Both the position numbers and the translations under genes were made by a program. A model generated the notes under the pieces. The model saw only the letters and a program-made list of their open reading frames with translations. It searched no databases and was not told the DNA's origin. Shown here one piece after another: positions 11,715-22,060 of a stretch of 64,000 bases of DNA; within the stretch, counting starts at the first letter, position 1; each line of letters begins with the position of its first letter. The DNA is from Chara braunii (Eukaryota > Streptophyta > Charophyceae > Charales > Characeae): positions 2,097,959 to 2,161,958 of the forward strand of contig BFEA01000024.1 in NCBI GenBank assembly GCA_003427395.1, read 5' to 3'.

Positions 11715-12610
11715 ATTGGTCGCAATTTCAGTGAGGCTGTATGGTCGGGGGTTTGGGGGGCGGGGTGGGGGGATGGAAATCAAAAGGTTGTGCCAAAGAA
11801 AAAGATGTGTAGGGAAGGATTCCAGATTCACGCCTACCACCACTCGGATAGTGTGGTGGTCCACAACACACCAGCACCTGTGCCCCACACCATCTTGATT
11901 TTTCAATTGATGTCGGCATTTGCCTGAACATCGACTGCAGGAGAGAGGCAAGCTAACTACCGCCATCGCCAGCCGGCAAGGGCAGGCAGCCCCCAGATGT
12001 GCACATGTGTCCCTTGAGTCCACAAACGTGAGAAGAAGAGACCATCGGCCATACCACCCCAAGTGCGCATCTTCCAACAACCGCCATGAACTGATGGAAG
12101 GAGATAAATTCCCACAAAGAAGCATGTCATCTGATGAAGCCATCACACATGCCAGGACGTGGCAGTCCGCAGACTTACAAGAAGGAATCACTCAGGGGGA
12201 CCAAGGAGAATACCAAATCCTTTTGACAATCAGAGGAAATGGTGGAAGAATCAGCAACATATGTCAGTAAGAGGATCAGTCCACAGAAACGAAGGTACAT
12301 GGGGTCGTGACAAGATTACACCCTTCCCCAGCTGCCATTCAGCTTCTGCTCATCGAGATCTGGCTCTCACAACGGCGAATCACAACTCTCTCTGTCAGTG
12401 AAGGCAATACATGGTCAATGGCCGCATGGTACACCAGACACAACGAGGTGGACAAAGGGGCCATTCACCCGGAATTGAGCGACGTTTGGACACAAATGCG
12501 GACTGTTGAGATCTCCCTGTGTGAGTCGCAAAGTGTGAGTTGCCACATACCAGTGCGGTTGAAGAAACGGAGCCTCCTATCAGTGCCACCCCTGTGGATG
12601 GGGATGGCCT
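11715..12610. other. no gene recognised
   Basis: Several open frames overlap here but none shows a family motif. The stretch lies inside the FtsH intron between exons D and C. Confidence 0.35.
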
Positions 12611-12612
12611 GT

Positions 12613-12912
12613 CCGTACAACCAGAATGGCTGCACATACGCCGCCCCCGCCCTCAGGACAGGCCGTCCAAACAGCCGTCCAAGGGCAAAAAGACCCCTAA
12701 AAATGGGGGGCCGGGGGTTTTAATGACCAGGGAGTCCCCCACCTTACCTGCCCATCCAAAAAAAAAAAAGGATGGTCCATCCGTACGACCAGAATGGTCG
12801 TCCGTACATACCCCCCCCTGCGCCCTTCGGGCAGGCCGTCCGGCAGGGAGGGGACTTTAACGACCGCCGGGGGGGGTTGCCCCTTACCTGTCCATTAAAA
12901 AAAAAAAAAAAA
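12613..12912 (+). repeat. two tandem A-tailed units of about 150 bp
   Basis: Both units run through tccgtac[a/g]accagaatgg, a GC-rich cggcc/gccgtcc segment, a ttaa(t/c)gacc segment, ccttacctg[c/t]ccat and then an A-run (12759-12770; 12897-12912). The repeated A-tailed end looks like a short retroposon, but I see no clear tRNA or 7SL head. Confidence 0.6.
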
Positions 12913-13022
12913 GGCAAAAGGAGTTTTCCTTTTTTGGCAGGGCAGTGGGGTGTCCTCCCCCCCCCCAAAAAAAAAGAAATCAATCATTCTCTCTCTCTCC
13001 CCCTCTGCACGTGCGCGCATGT

Positions 13023-13130
<108 letters not shown>

Positions 13131-13388
13131 CATCGTGAAAGTATCTGACCTTCTCCGTCAGATGTGTACATTCATGAACATTCATAGCCCTACTTCTGAT
13201 CTGGATTGTATACATCTGATGGACAAGGTCAGATACTTGTTTTTTTCAAATTTTCACCCCATATGATGTATTGGGGACTACACAGTTCCCTATCACGCAA
13301 GCTCTCTTTTCCCTACACGGCCATCCCACCAGTCTCATCTCAACACCGTACTGAGAATCTCAAATATGACACAATAGTAATATATATA

Positions 13389-13490
13389 TCGTCACAAACA
13401 GAACTGCCCGGTAAACCGTAGGCAGAGAGAGAGAAGAAGACAACAAACGAGCGGCTGTGACAAACTGTTTCGTCGGAGTTCCACCGACTC
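13389..13490 (-). repeat. R1 hammerhead repeat, truncated copy
   Basis: The copy begins with the R1 edge tcgtcacaaacagaactgcc and stops inside the ribozyme: the stem II and GAAAC segment is present, but the CTGATGA core is replaced by unrelated gaaaagtgtg sequence. It cannot form a hammerhead alone. Confidence 0.85.
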
Positions 13491-13535
13491 GAAAAGTGTG
13501 AGTGAGAACGAGTCTGATTGCAATAATATATATAT

Positions 13536-13735
13536 ATCGTCACAAACAGAACTGCCCGGTAAACCGTAGGCAGAGAGAGAGAAGAGGGCAACAAACGAGG
13601 GGCTGTGACAAACTGTTTCGTCGGAGTTTCACCGACTCATCAGGAGGCCGAACCCTCAACAGTCTGCAGAATCCCCTCACTGATTACACTGTAAATGATA
13701 ATCTACCTTAACCAAAATCAAAGTAGACTATCACA
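13536..13735 (-). mobile_element. R1 hammerhead repeat (retrozyme-like)
   Basis: This copy shares the R1 consensus from tcgtcacaaacagaactgcc through the ribozyme to tgataatctaccttaacc. It is flanked by AT runs on both sides. It has no coding capacity, as expected for a non-autonomous ribozyme element. Confidence 0.85.
13610..13665 (-). ncRNA. type III hammerhead ribozyme
   Basis: Read on the minus strand the 56 nt contain CTGATGA, stem II GTCGG/CCGAC with a 7-nt loop, and GAAA. Stem III AGACTGT pairs with ACAGTTT, and stem I GAGG pairs with CCTC around a 6-nt loop. Self-cleavage would follow the GUU triplet just before stem I; GUU obeys the NUH rule but is less usual than GUC. All conserved core bases are present. 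Confidence 0.88.
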
Positions 13736-13755
13736 TATATATATATATATAATAT

Positions 13756-14360
13756 TGCAATCAGACTCGTTCTCACTCACGCTTTTCATGCATGTAAGCA
13801 GAAACGCAGCAAACTGGCGACATGCGCCCACTCAAAACTCAGAGATATGGCATCCAGATAAGAGTTCACTTTCAAACTGGCTATGGCGGCTCAGCGCCCA
13901 AACACCTCACTGTTCACATACACTGGATCACCCTGGATATCCCACACACGTCACTCTGAACACTCGCACACACATACACACTTCACACTAAACTACAGCT
14001 ATGGCAGCTATGGCTGCCTCTACCCTATCGCTATGCTACGCTCCTTCTCTCTCGCCCACCAGCTCCGGGCTCTCTGCAGACCTCCTTGCACAAGTCGCTG
14101 TGGCAGCGCTTCCGCATGGCTCACGCAGGAATGAATAAAAGGCTGGGCGCTGCCTCTTGATTTATACTTCTGAAACTTGGTGGTCTGCCCCTTTCCATCA
14201 GCCCATGGTGCTCACAGTCCCTCGTGGTACTTGCTGGACCGGACTGGGACTGACCGGACCTTACCGCTGACTGACTGTGGACTCACTGCTAACCTACCGT
14301 AGTCGTACTGCGATTGGACTGCAGTTTAGTCCACCACTTGACTCACCACTTGCCCACTTG
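13756..14360 (-). mobile_element. LTR-A copy, minus orientation
   Basis: It matches 42437-43030 almost segment by segment: tgcaatcagactcg, gagatatggca, ggctatggcg, gcagcgcttccgcatggc, gaatgaat and ggtctgcccctt. Its inner end TGCA on the plus strand corresponds to ...GATTGCA at the LTR 3' end. No primer site follows at this copy, so it is a solo or 3' LTR. A TATAAAT box sits on the minus strand near 14163. Confidence 0.65.
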
Positions 14361-14647
14361 CTGACCTTGGTGATCTCGGGAACGGTGCGGTCTACTACGA
14401 CGGTTGTGTCCTTGTCCCTTAGTCGAATGGTGATCGGGGAGTCATAACCAGTGGCTCCCTTAGGTCTGATTCCAGGTGCGAGTGCCTCTCACTGTTGCCT
14501 CTCAAATTGTCGCATGAAGTCCTCTTGATGTGTCTCGCCACCACAAGCTCACTCTCAATGAACCTGGTCAGGTTCAGTGTCCACCCAACACGACCTAACC
14601 AGGTGGGGGCAGCTTCCCTAATCCACACTGCCCCACTTCCCACTTCG

Positions 14648-14702
14648 GACCAACCCTAATCCTAAGTGGTCAGCGCTAACCACTTAGGTTAGGGTTAGGG
14701 TG
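14648..14702. repeat. stem-loop with telomere-like TTAGGG units
   Basis: ccctaatcctaagtggt is followed, after a short loop, by its imperfect inverse accacttaggttaggg. The TTAGGG units are too few to be a telomere tract. Confidence 0.7.
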
Positions 14703-14732
14703 GATAAGTCAACTCTCACCAGCAAGTAGAAT

Positions 14733-14747
14733 CCACTCTGATACCAA
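14733..14747 (-). promoter_or_regulatory. LTR primer-binding site (initiator tRNA-Met)
   Basis: Read on the minus strand, TTGGTATCAGAGTGG directly follows the LTR end ...ATAACA. TGGTATCAGAG is complementary to the 3' end of initiator tRNA-Met, the usual primer of plant LTR elements. Confidence 0.85.
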
Positions 14748-15125
14748 TGTTATGATCCTGGCCGATTTCAAAGTGCACATTCATCAGAAAGTACAATGCC
14801 ATCCAATTGCAAAACGAAATGAATGAACTTGAGACGAGAGAGTGGGAAAGAAGAAGAAGAAGAAAGAAAGAAAGAAGAAGAAGATGATGTACACCAGCAT
14901 AGATCAATGATAATGCTCTTCTTCGTCATCAACCACACTCCTCCTCCTTATCTCCTCCCCTCTTATTCAATATAATAAATAATAATAATAATAATATCGA
15001 ATGGCTGAACCAGAATCAATGTCCGAATCCCTCTTCTACTGCAGGTATCACATGAGGTCCACCATAGCCATGGCACCCTGCTGCTTCCTCTTCTCGAAGG
15101 CCTAGGCTATGGCGGAACAACAACC
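14748..15125 (-). mobile_element. LTR-B copy (5' LTR remnant, minus orientation)
   Basis: The sequence is the reverse complement of 26150-26244 plus 35175-35416 (gatcctggcc..., cattcatcagaaagtacaatg, atgatgtacaccagca, ggctgaaccagaatc, acctgcagtagaagaggga). Being uninterrupted here, it shows the pre-insertion state of the gypsy target in the other copy. Its outer part is lost to, or runs into, the LINE to the right. Confidence 0.8.
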
Positions 15126-15129
15126 CTAA

Positions 15130-16960
15130 TCCCACAATAATTCAAAATCATTTCGGAAGGTTCATAGTTTACAGTGGAAAACATGAACTTGACGGTAGCA
15201 AGAAGAGCTCAGAGCCTCAAGACTTATCACCCTCTTCGCCCCGAACCCCGAAGAAGCTGAACACCTTTCGTCTTTTCAACGTCGATCCACAATCTGCAAC
15301 TCATCATCATAGCAGGTGAATGGAATACCCTCCTCATGGATCTCTCCAGAAAGGGCGGCTCTATATGGAATAGCATGCCCAAGTTCTCTCTAATCGACCA
15401 GTTGCTCCACCCCTCTAGAAAAGTTCATTCACTGATAAAAAGAAACCATGCTGACCACTCTGCTTTCTCACGCATCGACTTTCTCTCTAATATGAGCATC
15501 CTTGCCAGGATCAGTAAAGGAGGCTGACATCACACGGCCGGCCCCATTACCAGGGCTCGACCAAAAACCCATTAGCCTTTTGATAAACTTCAATAACCAA
15601 GGGACTGCCTTTTACTGCTTCAACAACCCTGTCCTTACACTATAACGCCTCAAGTAACCCCTCAACAAGGCAGTCCAGTGGATCTGGCAGTCCAAAAAAC
15701 AACAGAAATGAAACAGCCGCCGACAGTTTCTAGACAGCTCCAGTGACTAGACCAGAATAGTCACCAAGGAATCAAGAGGTTGCCGAGATAGGCACTCACA
15801 GAAGAAGGAACAAGAGCTGGCAGTTCAGATGCCAGAGTCCAATCTCATCTCTGATCCTGCTAGTTAACTTCGACTACAGTCTCTTCCAGAATGCAAAGGA
15901 GGAATGAACCGCATGATGTGACTGGGAATTAAGCGGACTCCACTCGATGAATCCATGACCACATTCTTTTTTTGCGAAGATAAGATCAGACACAAGAAAT
16001 AACATGATACTGCACGGCCCTCTACACCATTATCAAGAAGACTGGGCATGAGACGGTCACATTAGGTCATGCTCAGACTTGTTCAAATGTTCGGAACAAT
16101 CACAGCCGCAAATGTGCAAATCCATCATGGCGGGGATCTGAACCCACGCTCGGATCTTGAAAGAAGTGCAACACCACGGAATAAAAATGAAATTGACAGT
16201 GCCGCTACGCCAGGAAAGCCCGTTCCATAGTGCTGCATCAATGGCTACAAGGCTAATAGATGAAAAAAAAGTCAGGAAAACGATAAGTGTCGCTTAGTAG
16301 GGCCGGACACATTTCTCATGAAAACAGCATTTCGTGAAGATCCATTGTCAATATTACATATCCCACGTTGCTCATTGAACACAAAATACTGTAAACAGTG
16401 TAAAGCAAAAAGAGACTCGGACTGATCTTGGTCAGTGCAGAACTGCCATACCATCAAGTGAGGTTGCTGGGAGGGGGGGGAATTTCCCAACATGTTCACC
16501 CGCCCAGCCAACCAGGTGAGCCTGGTAGCCTAGCTTTTCAATTTTTTTGCGCTCTATTGTGCTGGCAGCCTGGCACCAAAAGGCCTTTGCATCAATGTCA
16601 GACTAACTTAGACCTAACATTTCGAGCTCTCTTTCACATAACTGGAGTTATTAGAACAGATCGGATCAAGACTCCTGGTGCAAAGTATGCAATCTCAATA
16701 CCCCGGAATCCCTGAATCACTGCTTTATTGATTGCCCAAAGGCCAGAGCCCTTTGGCAAGCCCTTGAAACCTCGTGGCACAAAATCTCGAACTCTCCTCT
16801 ACTAATCAACCCGGCCACACTATTCCTCGATCACAAACAAACACCCCCACTCACAAGCTTCGAATCCTTCCTTGCCTCCCAAATCAAGAAAAGCACCTTA
16901 TGGGCCATATGGAAAAACAGATGCGATAATACCTTTGAAGACCGACTCACCACCACAGAA
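15130..16960 (+). pseudogene. decayed LINE, plus strand (endonuclease and zf-RVT parts)
   Basis: GEWN (near 15320) and FSLIDQLLHPSRK...AFSRID (15395-15480) match the endonuclease of the LINE at 4003-7230, followed by GLDQKP (near 15560). The far end encodes the zinc-binding zf-RVT motif, CKVCNLNTPESLNHCFIDCP (16700-16760), then ALWQAL and LWAIWKNRCDNTF. Between them the frame is badly decayed, and the reverse transcriptase core is not readable. The N gap interrupts the end; the poly(A) tail appears after the gap. Confidence 0.75.
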
Positions 16961-17863
16961 NNNNNNNNNNNNNNNNNNNNNNNNNNNNNNNNNNNNNNNN
17001 NNNNNNNNNNNNNNNNNNNNNNNNNNNNNNNNNNNNNNNNNNNNNNNNNNNNNNNNNNNNNNNNNNNNNNNNNNNNNNNNNNNNNNNNNNNNNNNNNNNN
17101 NNNNNNNNNNNNNNNNNNNNNNNNNNNNNNNNNNNNNNNNNNNNNNNNNNNNNNNNNNNNNNNNNNNNNNNNNNNNNNNNNNNNNNNNNNNNNNNNNNNN
17201 NNNNNNNNNNNNNNNNNNNNNNNNNNNNNNNNNNNNNNNNNNNNNNNNNNNNNNNNNNNNNNNNNNNNNNNNNNNNNNNNNNNNNNNNNNNNNNNNNNNN
17301 NNNNNNNNNNNNNNNNNNNNNNNNNNNNNNNNNNNNNNNNNNNNNNNNNNNNNNNNNNNNNNNNNNNNNNNNNNNNNNNNNNNNNNNNNNNNNNNNNNNN
17401 NNNNNNNNNNNNNNNNNNNNNNNNNNNNNNNNNNNNNNNNNNNNNNNNNNNNNNNNNNNNNNNNNNNNNNNNNNNNNNNNNNNNNNNNNNNNNNNNNNNN
17501 NNNNNNNNNNNNNNNNNNNNNNNNNNNNNNNNNNNNNNNNNNNNNNNNNNNNNNNNNNNNNNNNNNNNNNNNNNNNNNNNNNNNNNNNNNNNNNNNNNNN
17601 NNNNNNNNNNNNNNNNNNNNNNNNNNNNNNNNNNNNNNNNNNNNNNNNNNNNNNNNNNNNNNNNNNNNNNNNNNNNNNNNNNNNNNNNNNNNNNNNNNNN
17701 NNNNNNNNNNNNNNNNNNNNNNNNNNNNNNNNNNNNNNNNNNNNNNNNNNNNNNNNNNNNNNNNNNNNNNNNNNNNNNNNNNNNNNNNNNNNNNNNNNNN
17801 NNNNNNNNNNNNNNNNNNNNNNNNNNNNNNNNNNNNNNNNNNNNNNNNNNNNNNNNNNNNNNN
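16961..17863. other. assembly gap (N)
   Basis: 903 undetermined bases inside a LINE. Confidence 1.
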
Positions 17864-17945
17864 AGGAACCGGACTGATGCTCCCCAGAATGGAAATGGAG
17901 CCAGAACCTTAAGGTTCTGTTTAAAAAAAAAAAAAAAAAAAAAAA
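17864..17945 (+). mobile_element. LINE 3' end with poly(A) tail
   Basis: A short 3' segment ends in an A-run of 24 bases. The tail stops 11 bp before the end of FtsH exon C, so on the sense strand the intron starts with GTAATATAATC followed by a poly(T). Confidence 0.75.
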
Positions 17946-17956
17946 GATTATATTAC

Positions 17957-18082
17957 CTCTGCTCGAGGATGCCCTGGGAGAATGTTTGCTACTGCTGTAC
18001 CAACAACTGCATGGCCAACTTCATGCCGTGCAACAACACCCTTCTCCGTCCCCTGTAAAGATGATCTTTTCTTCTCAATGCC
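17957..18082 (-). CDS. FtsH-type protease, exon C (zinc site)
   Basis: The exon encodes GIEKKRSSLQGTEKGVVARH followed by EVGHAVVGTAVANILPGHPR and AE. It carries the catalytic metalloprotease motif HEXXH as HEVGH (HEAGH in most FtsH); the two histidines bind zinc and the glutamate activates water. GIEKK...KGVVARHE is the usual linker and first helix of the M41 domain, and GIEKK is characteristic of plant FtsH7/9. The acceptor is atattcag and the donor GAG|GTAATA, phase 0 on both sides. The exon would be active if spliced. Confidence 0.93.
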
Positions 18083-18189
18083 CTGAATATCCACACGGCA
18101 GAGAACAGCAAACCACCAGGTAACCACCACTACGCAAACACCACCAGGTAAAAGCAAACATCCAAACCGGTTGCGATGATCCGGCTCAA

Positions 18190-19160
18190 ATTCAACTTTC
18201 ACTCGCAATCATGCATGTCACCAATGTCCACACAGAAACACTCAACAACAGAGAAACGAGATTGATATTCCCGGGCACAAAATTGTTAACCACGGTCATA
18301 GTACAGGCGGCTAGGGACACCAGGTCACTCCTCTCACTCAGGTAAGTTCTCTCTCTCTCTCCTCTCTCTCTGCCCCGCTGTCTCACTCACTCTCCTTACT
18401 TGGATTGCCTCTCTCTCTCTCTCTCTCTCCCCCCCCCCTATCAGCTATGGTGACAGTCTTCATCGCTAGCCCTAGCTTTGCTGCTCCAGCACCGGCTTCT
18501 TCCTCAACCTCCTCCACAAGTACACTCATATGGTCGCACAAGCGTTGGCAGAGCTTATGCAAGACATGAATTGACAAGTGAGTTCCTCGAAGCACTGTAG
18601 CTCTGTAAATAGCGGCCGAATTGAGATCTTTGATAGCTCCAAACCAGTGATGGTCTCCCAAGACCTGTCGGCTGCACTTTTGCAAGTTCCAAAACCCACT
18701 GGACTTTCCATGATGCTGCTGCTAAACTTAGACAGGGACTTTCGCAGGTACCATGCCTGTGAGACTCCTAACGACCCTTGACCTTCTGTCAGCCTACCTG
18801 AGTCCGGCACCACTGGGCCTCAGACCATTGGGACTCTAGGACAACGACTGAGACATGAAATCCTGTCAATTTTATGACCGGAGGAGGCAGTGAGTTCATG
18901 AATCTGTACAGTGGATCATATTAGCTGTTCAGAACAATCTTCTTTTTGGTTCATAATGCCTGCCTAGCAACCAACTGCGCGCACTTGAAAGGGCTTCCAC
19001 CAGTCCTAAGAGGTGTGCAATGGAGCTCACACATCTTACTTAGCCCTACTTTATCCACTGGTAAAAACCAAAAGTGCAGCACAAATGAGTTTTCGTACAG
19101 CAAACTGGTTAACCAGCTCTTCACATTCCCACAAGCCGTTCCTTGATGGAGACCTCACTC
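18190..19160. other. no gene recognised; CT runs
   Basis: The stretch holds CT-rich runs (18349-18440) and no coding or RNA motif that I recognise. It is part of the 30-kb FtsH intron. Confidence 0.4.
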
Positions 19161-19164
19161 CAAG

Positions 19165-19561
19165 ATTGCGTTAGCCCATGCCACAGATTGATTTCATGCC
19201 CTAATGGCAATCCATAGGTGCTGGGTTCTATTCCTGTTGCCTTCACTTTCAGTGGCCTGAGGAGTATAGGTGGCCACGGCCAGTCAACACTCGCTGCCCT
19301 GTAACCGGTAGCAAAGCGGGAGCGCTGCTCAGGTCCTGCTGTGGTCAGTTGGGACACCCAACACACATCCAATAAAAAGAGCTCTCAGGTTGACCTCTCG
19401 GCCAGTGTCATCATAGCTGATATGAATGGCTCATTACGATGCCTATCAGGGTTGAAACCCTCAATTTCAGGATAATTCCAGAGGGTCAAAAACTCTCAAC
19501 ATACCTGCCACAACATAAGATCAATAAGGATCATGACACATAATCTGCAATAACTTCCATG
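19165..19561. repeat. giant foldback palindrome, left arm
   Basis: The arm is the diverged reverse complement of 35541-35985. Matching blocks include gggttctattcctgttgcc, ctgctcaggtcctgct, acatccaataaaaagagctc, cagggttga[a/g]accctcaattt and actctcaacatacctg. It breaks at TCCATG, where an LTR-B has inserted; its missing inner 50 bp lie across the nest at 35417-35472. Confidence 0.85.
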
Positions 19562-19911
19562 TGATGACCTGACCAAACACGGACTAAGACACACAGCTGA
19601 TTTCTGAGTTTTGCCATGGACTGAATGCCTTACTGAGTTTCCCGCTTGCTACTAAGTTCTCTAAGTCTGTGTGTGCACACTTGCTGGTCTGCATGTCTGT
19701 CTGAGTGCTTGATGGCTTGAGTGTGTGTGTGACCCGCAAGGGCACTTGTTCGTTCGTTGGACCCTCAGGGCCGGTACTTACCTGTGGCCATGACATTGAG
19801 GATTGCAGCGGGGAAAACACTAAAGTGGCGGCGAAGAGGCCCGCAACACTTGAAGCAGCGGGGAAACACTCAAGTAGCAGGTAGGCTGGTACCGCACCCT
19901 GAAGCGGTAGA
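19562..19911 (+). mobile_element. split solo LTR-B, part 1
   Basis: It starts TGATGACC next to the 6-bp direct repeat TCCATG (19556-19561), which recurs at 35417-35422 after the LTR end. The LTR continues at 25571 after the Gag-only element and at 35175 after the gypsy element. GTAGA at 19907-19911 is the target duplication of the next insertion. Confidence 0.8.
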
Positions 19912-20351
19912 TGTTACGGACTCCGCCAGGGCTCGATCCCTGGTCTATCTTTTTGCTGTTTCAGCTGCATCCTGTTTTCGTCCTGGCACCCTTTTTCCAA
20001 ACCCCTCCTTTGGTACCATAGGATTTTGGACAACTGGCGCCATGCTGCAATTCGGGCGCCACTTTCAAATACCGCATTTTTCAGTTCTGCCCTCGGGGCC
20101 TTTGCAGAAATGCCCCGGGTACCGTACGTGTCACCGGTACTTATACCGGCTCCCCGTACGGTACCGGGACCAGTCTCGCACCAGTTTTCTGCTGTACTCG
20201 TACTCAGTGTGACTTGCTTCGACTTTGTGTCTTTGCCACTTCGTGTCTGCGTCCGTTGAGTCGTGTCGAGTCTGCGTCGCGTTGAGTGTGTGTATGTGTG
20301 TGCTCTCACTCTCTCCCTCTCTCCCAGCCTCGTTGCCTCAGCCCTGTCACA
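19912..20351 (+). repeat. 5' LTR of the Gag-only element
   Basis: It matches 25096-25565 over its full length with scattered substitutions and a roughly 30-bp insertion or deletion near gtgtttggaaatcc. Confidence 0.93.
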
Positions 20352-20352
20352 C

Positions 20353-20364
20353 TGGTATCGGAGC
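20353..20364 (+). promoter_or_regulatory. primer-binding site (initiator tRNA-Met)
   Basis: TGGTATCGGAGC lies one base after the LTR end; the canonical plant site is TGGTATCAGAGC. Confidence 0.9.
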
Positions 20365-20394
20365 GGTTCAAACCCGCCCNACCCACCCTGCTTC

Positions 20395-20640
20395 GTCGTC
20401 ACCACCTGGCCATCATCAGCATCATCGTCGTCATAGCACCACGTCATCGTTGTGACCATCACCGTCGTGCCACGTCATCATCGTCATCGTCGCGATCGTT
20501 GTCGCCGTGCCACGACATCATCGTCACCATCGCGCTCGTCGTCGTCATGCCACGTCGCCATCGTCGTGCCCGTCGTCCTCATCGCCGCGCCATGCCATCC
20601 TCGACATCGTCGTTGCCACCGCGCAGACAAGTAATCGACG
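20395..20640. repeat. CATCGT/CGTCGT-rich simple repeat
   Basis: The leader of the Gag-only element is built of degenerate cat/cgt/cac triplets. Confidence 0.85.
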
Positions 20641-20977
20641 ACAATTTTCTTTTTATTATTTTTATTCTTTTCTTCTTCTTCTTGCTCAGAAATCACACGT
20701 TTCTTTGAATCATTGTATCGTACTTCCACATATCCCCTTAAGGGAAAGTCTTTTCGTAACGGATGACCCTCAATCTTCTTCTTCTTCTTCTTCTTCTTCT
20801 TCGCGACCCCGAGCCCACTCCCACGCAACTACGCACCCCCCCCCCACCCCGACCTTCCGCCCCGGATTACCCCCAACCCTTCCCCAACTTCCTCCGTCCC
20901 ACGCACAACCCGCGCGCGATCCCCCGTGTCCGCTTTCCCCCCCCTTGCCCGACTTCCCCCCCTACGTTCCCCTTTCG

Positions 20978-21008
<31 letters not shown>

Positions 21009-21069
21009 CAATCTCCCCGTGCAAACCGTTTTTTAAACCTACCTACCACCCTACCACCCAATTAATAGT

Positions 21070-22030
21070 AGATAGGATCGCTTCGCCCTCGATTTGCATC
21101 AAAACTGATTTATTCCTTTATCCATTATTTTCTATCTTATTTTAGAATCCATTTGAAATTCTTGTAGATACTTAATTAACTATCTTTCTCGACATTTCTT
21201 TTTCAAAAATATTTTCTTTTTTTGAAAATACATAGGATTAATCATTCTTTCTCAGCATTTCTTCTTCGAACTTTGAAAAATAATTTTACTTGATTTTTTC
21301 CCCAAAATTTTTGTAATTCGAAAACATTTTATAATTAATTAATTTCTTTTTTTTTTTTTAACATTTCTAATTAATTCTTTTTTGATTTTTTTTTAGATTA
21401 CAAAAATAATTTTAATGAATTGTTTTTTAGAGTTTTTGTAATTCAAAAATACTTCAGAATTAATTAAATTCTTTTCGTTCGGATTGATCAATTCTTTTTC
21501 AACATTTCTTTTCCGAAATTCTTAACTACTTTTACTTCATTCTTTTTCGAAATTTTTGGAAATATGTTAGAATTAATTCAATTCTTTTTTTATATTTCTT
21601 TTGGAAAATCAAAAATAATTCTAAATTAATTCTTTTTCTCATATATTTTAATTCATAAAATTCCTTTTCGCAATTTTTCTTGAAATTTTCAAAAAATTCT
21701 TTTTCGCAATTCTTTTTCGAAATTCTCTTTTTGTTCAGAAGTACTTCCCTTTTTTTTTTTCTCTCAACTCATTAATTAATTGCGACTAAACTCGATTAAT
21801 TCACGACTGAATTAATCTCTTTTACTCGAAATTAATCACCCCTTTTCGAAATTATAAAATTTTACCCCAGACGTAAATCCGAATAAATTTCGTCGGAATT
21901 TATTTTTCTCGGAATGAATTATTATTTTTCTTCATTTGGAAATTCCTGAAAATTTTGCTTTCGTATTTTCTTGAAAAATACACTCGCGAATCAGTTTCTA
22001 ATAAATTCAAATTAATTTACACTCTATTCT
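21070..22030. repeat. AT-rich leader block with degenerate TTCTTTTTCGAAATT units
   Basis: About 960 bases are dominated by A and T, with recurring aattctttttcgaaatt-like phrases. The flanks (20800-21000 and 22060-23700) are strongly C-rich. The contrast falls inside one element, between the primer site and gag. Confidence 0.85.
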
Positions 22031-22060
22031 TGCAAACAGGAATTGTCCCCCCATCTCCAC

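Larger units (their letters stand above)
13491..13787. repeat. inverted repeat enclosing an R1 copy
   Basis: The arm 13491-13535 (gaaaagtgtgagtgagaac...) is the near-perfect reverse complement of 13741-13787. The right arm is the end of the LTR-A copy that begins at 13756, so the left arm is an inverted fragment of that LTR end. Both arms abut AT dinucleotide runs at the R1 edges. Confidence 0.85.

Noticed and set aside
13600-13612. Alternative hammerhead folding with GTC as cleavage site (type I, 3-bp stem III)
   Set aside because: Stem I would not pair next to the core, whereas the type III fold gives 7-bp stem III and 4-bp stem I without mismatch.
14678-14702. Interstitial telomere (TTAGGG units)
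   Set aside because: Only two or three units inside a stem-loop; too few for a telomeric tract.
16872-17912. 346-codon open frame on the plus strand
   Set aside because: It consists mostly of the N gap; only its first codons overlap the LINE tail.
20395-20640. CRISPR-like or coding triplet repeat
   Set aside because: The CAT/CGT pattern is a degenerate simple repeat with no spacers and no stable frame.
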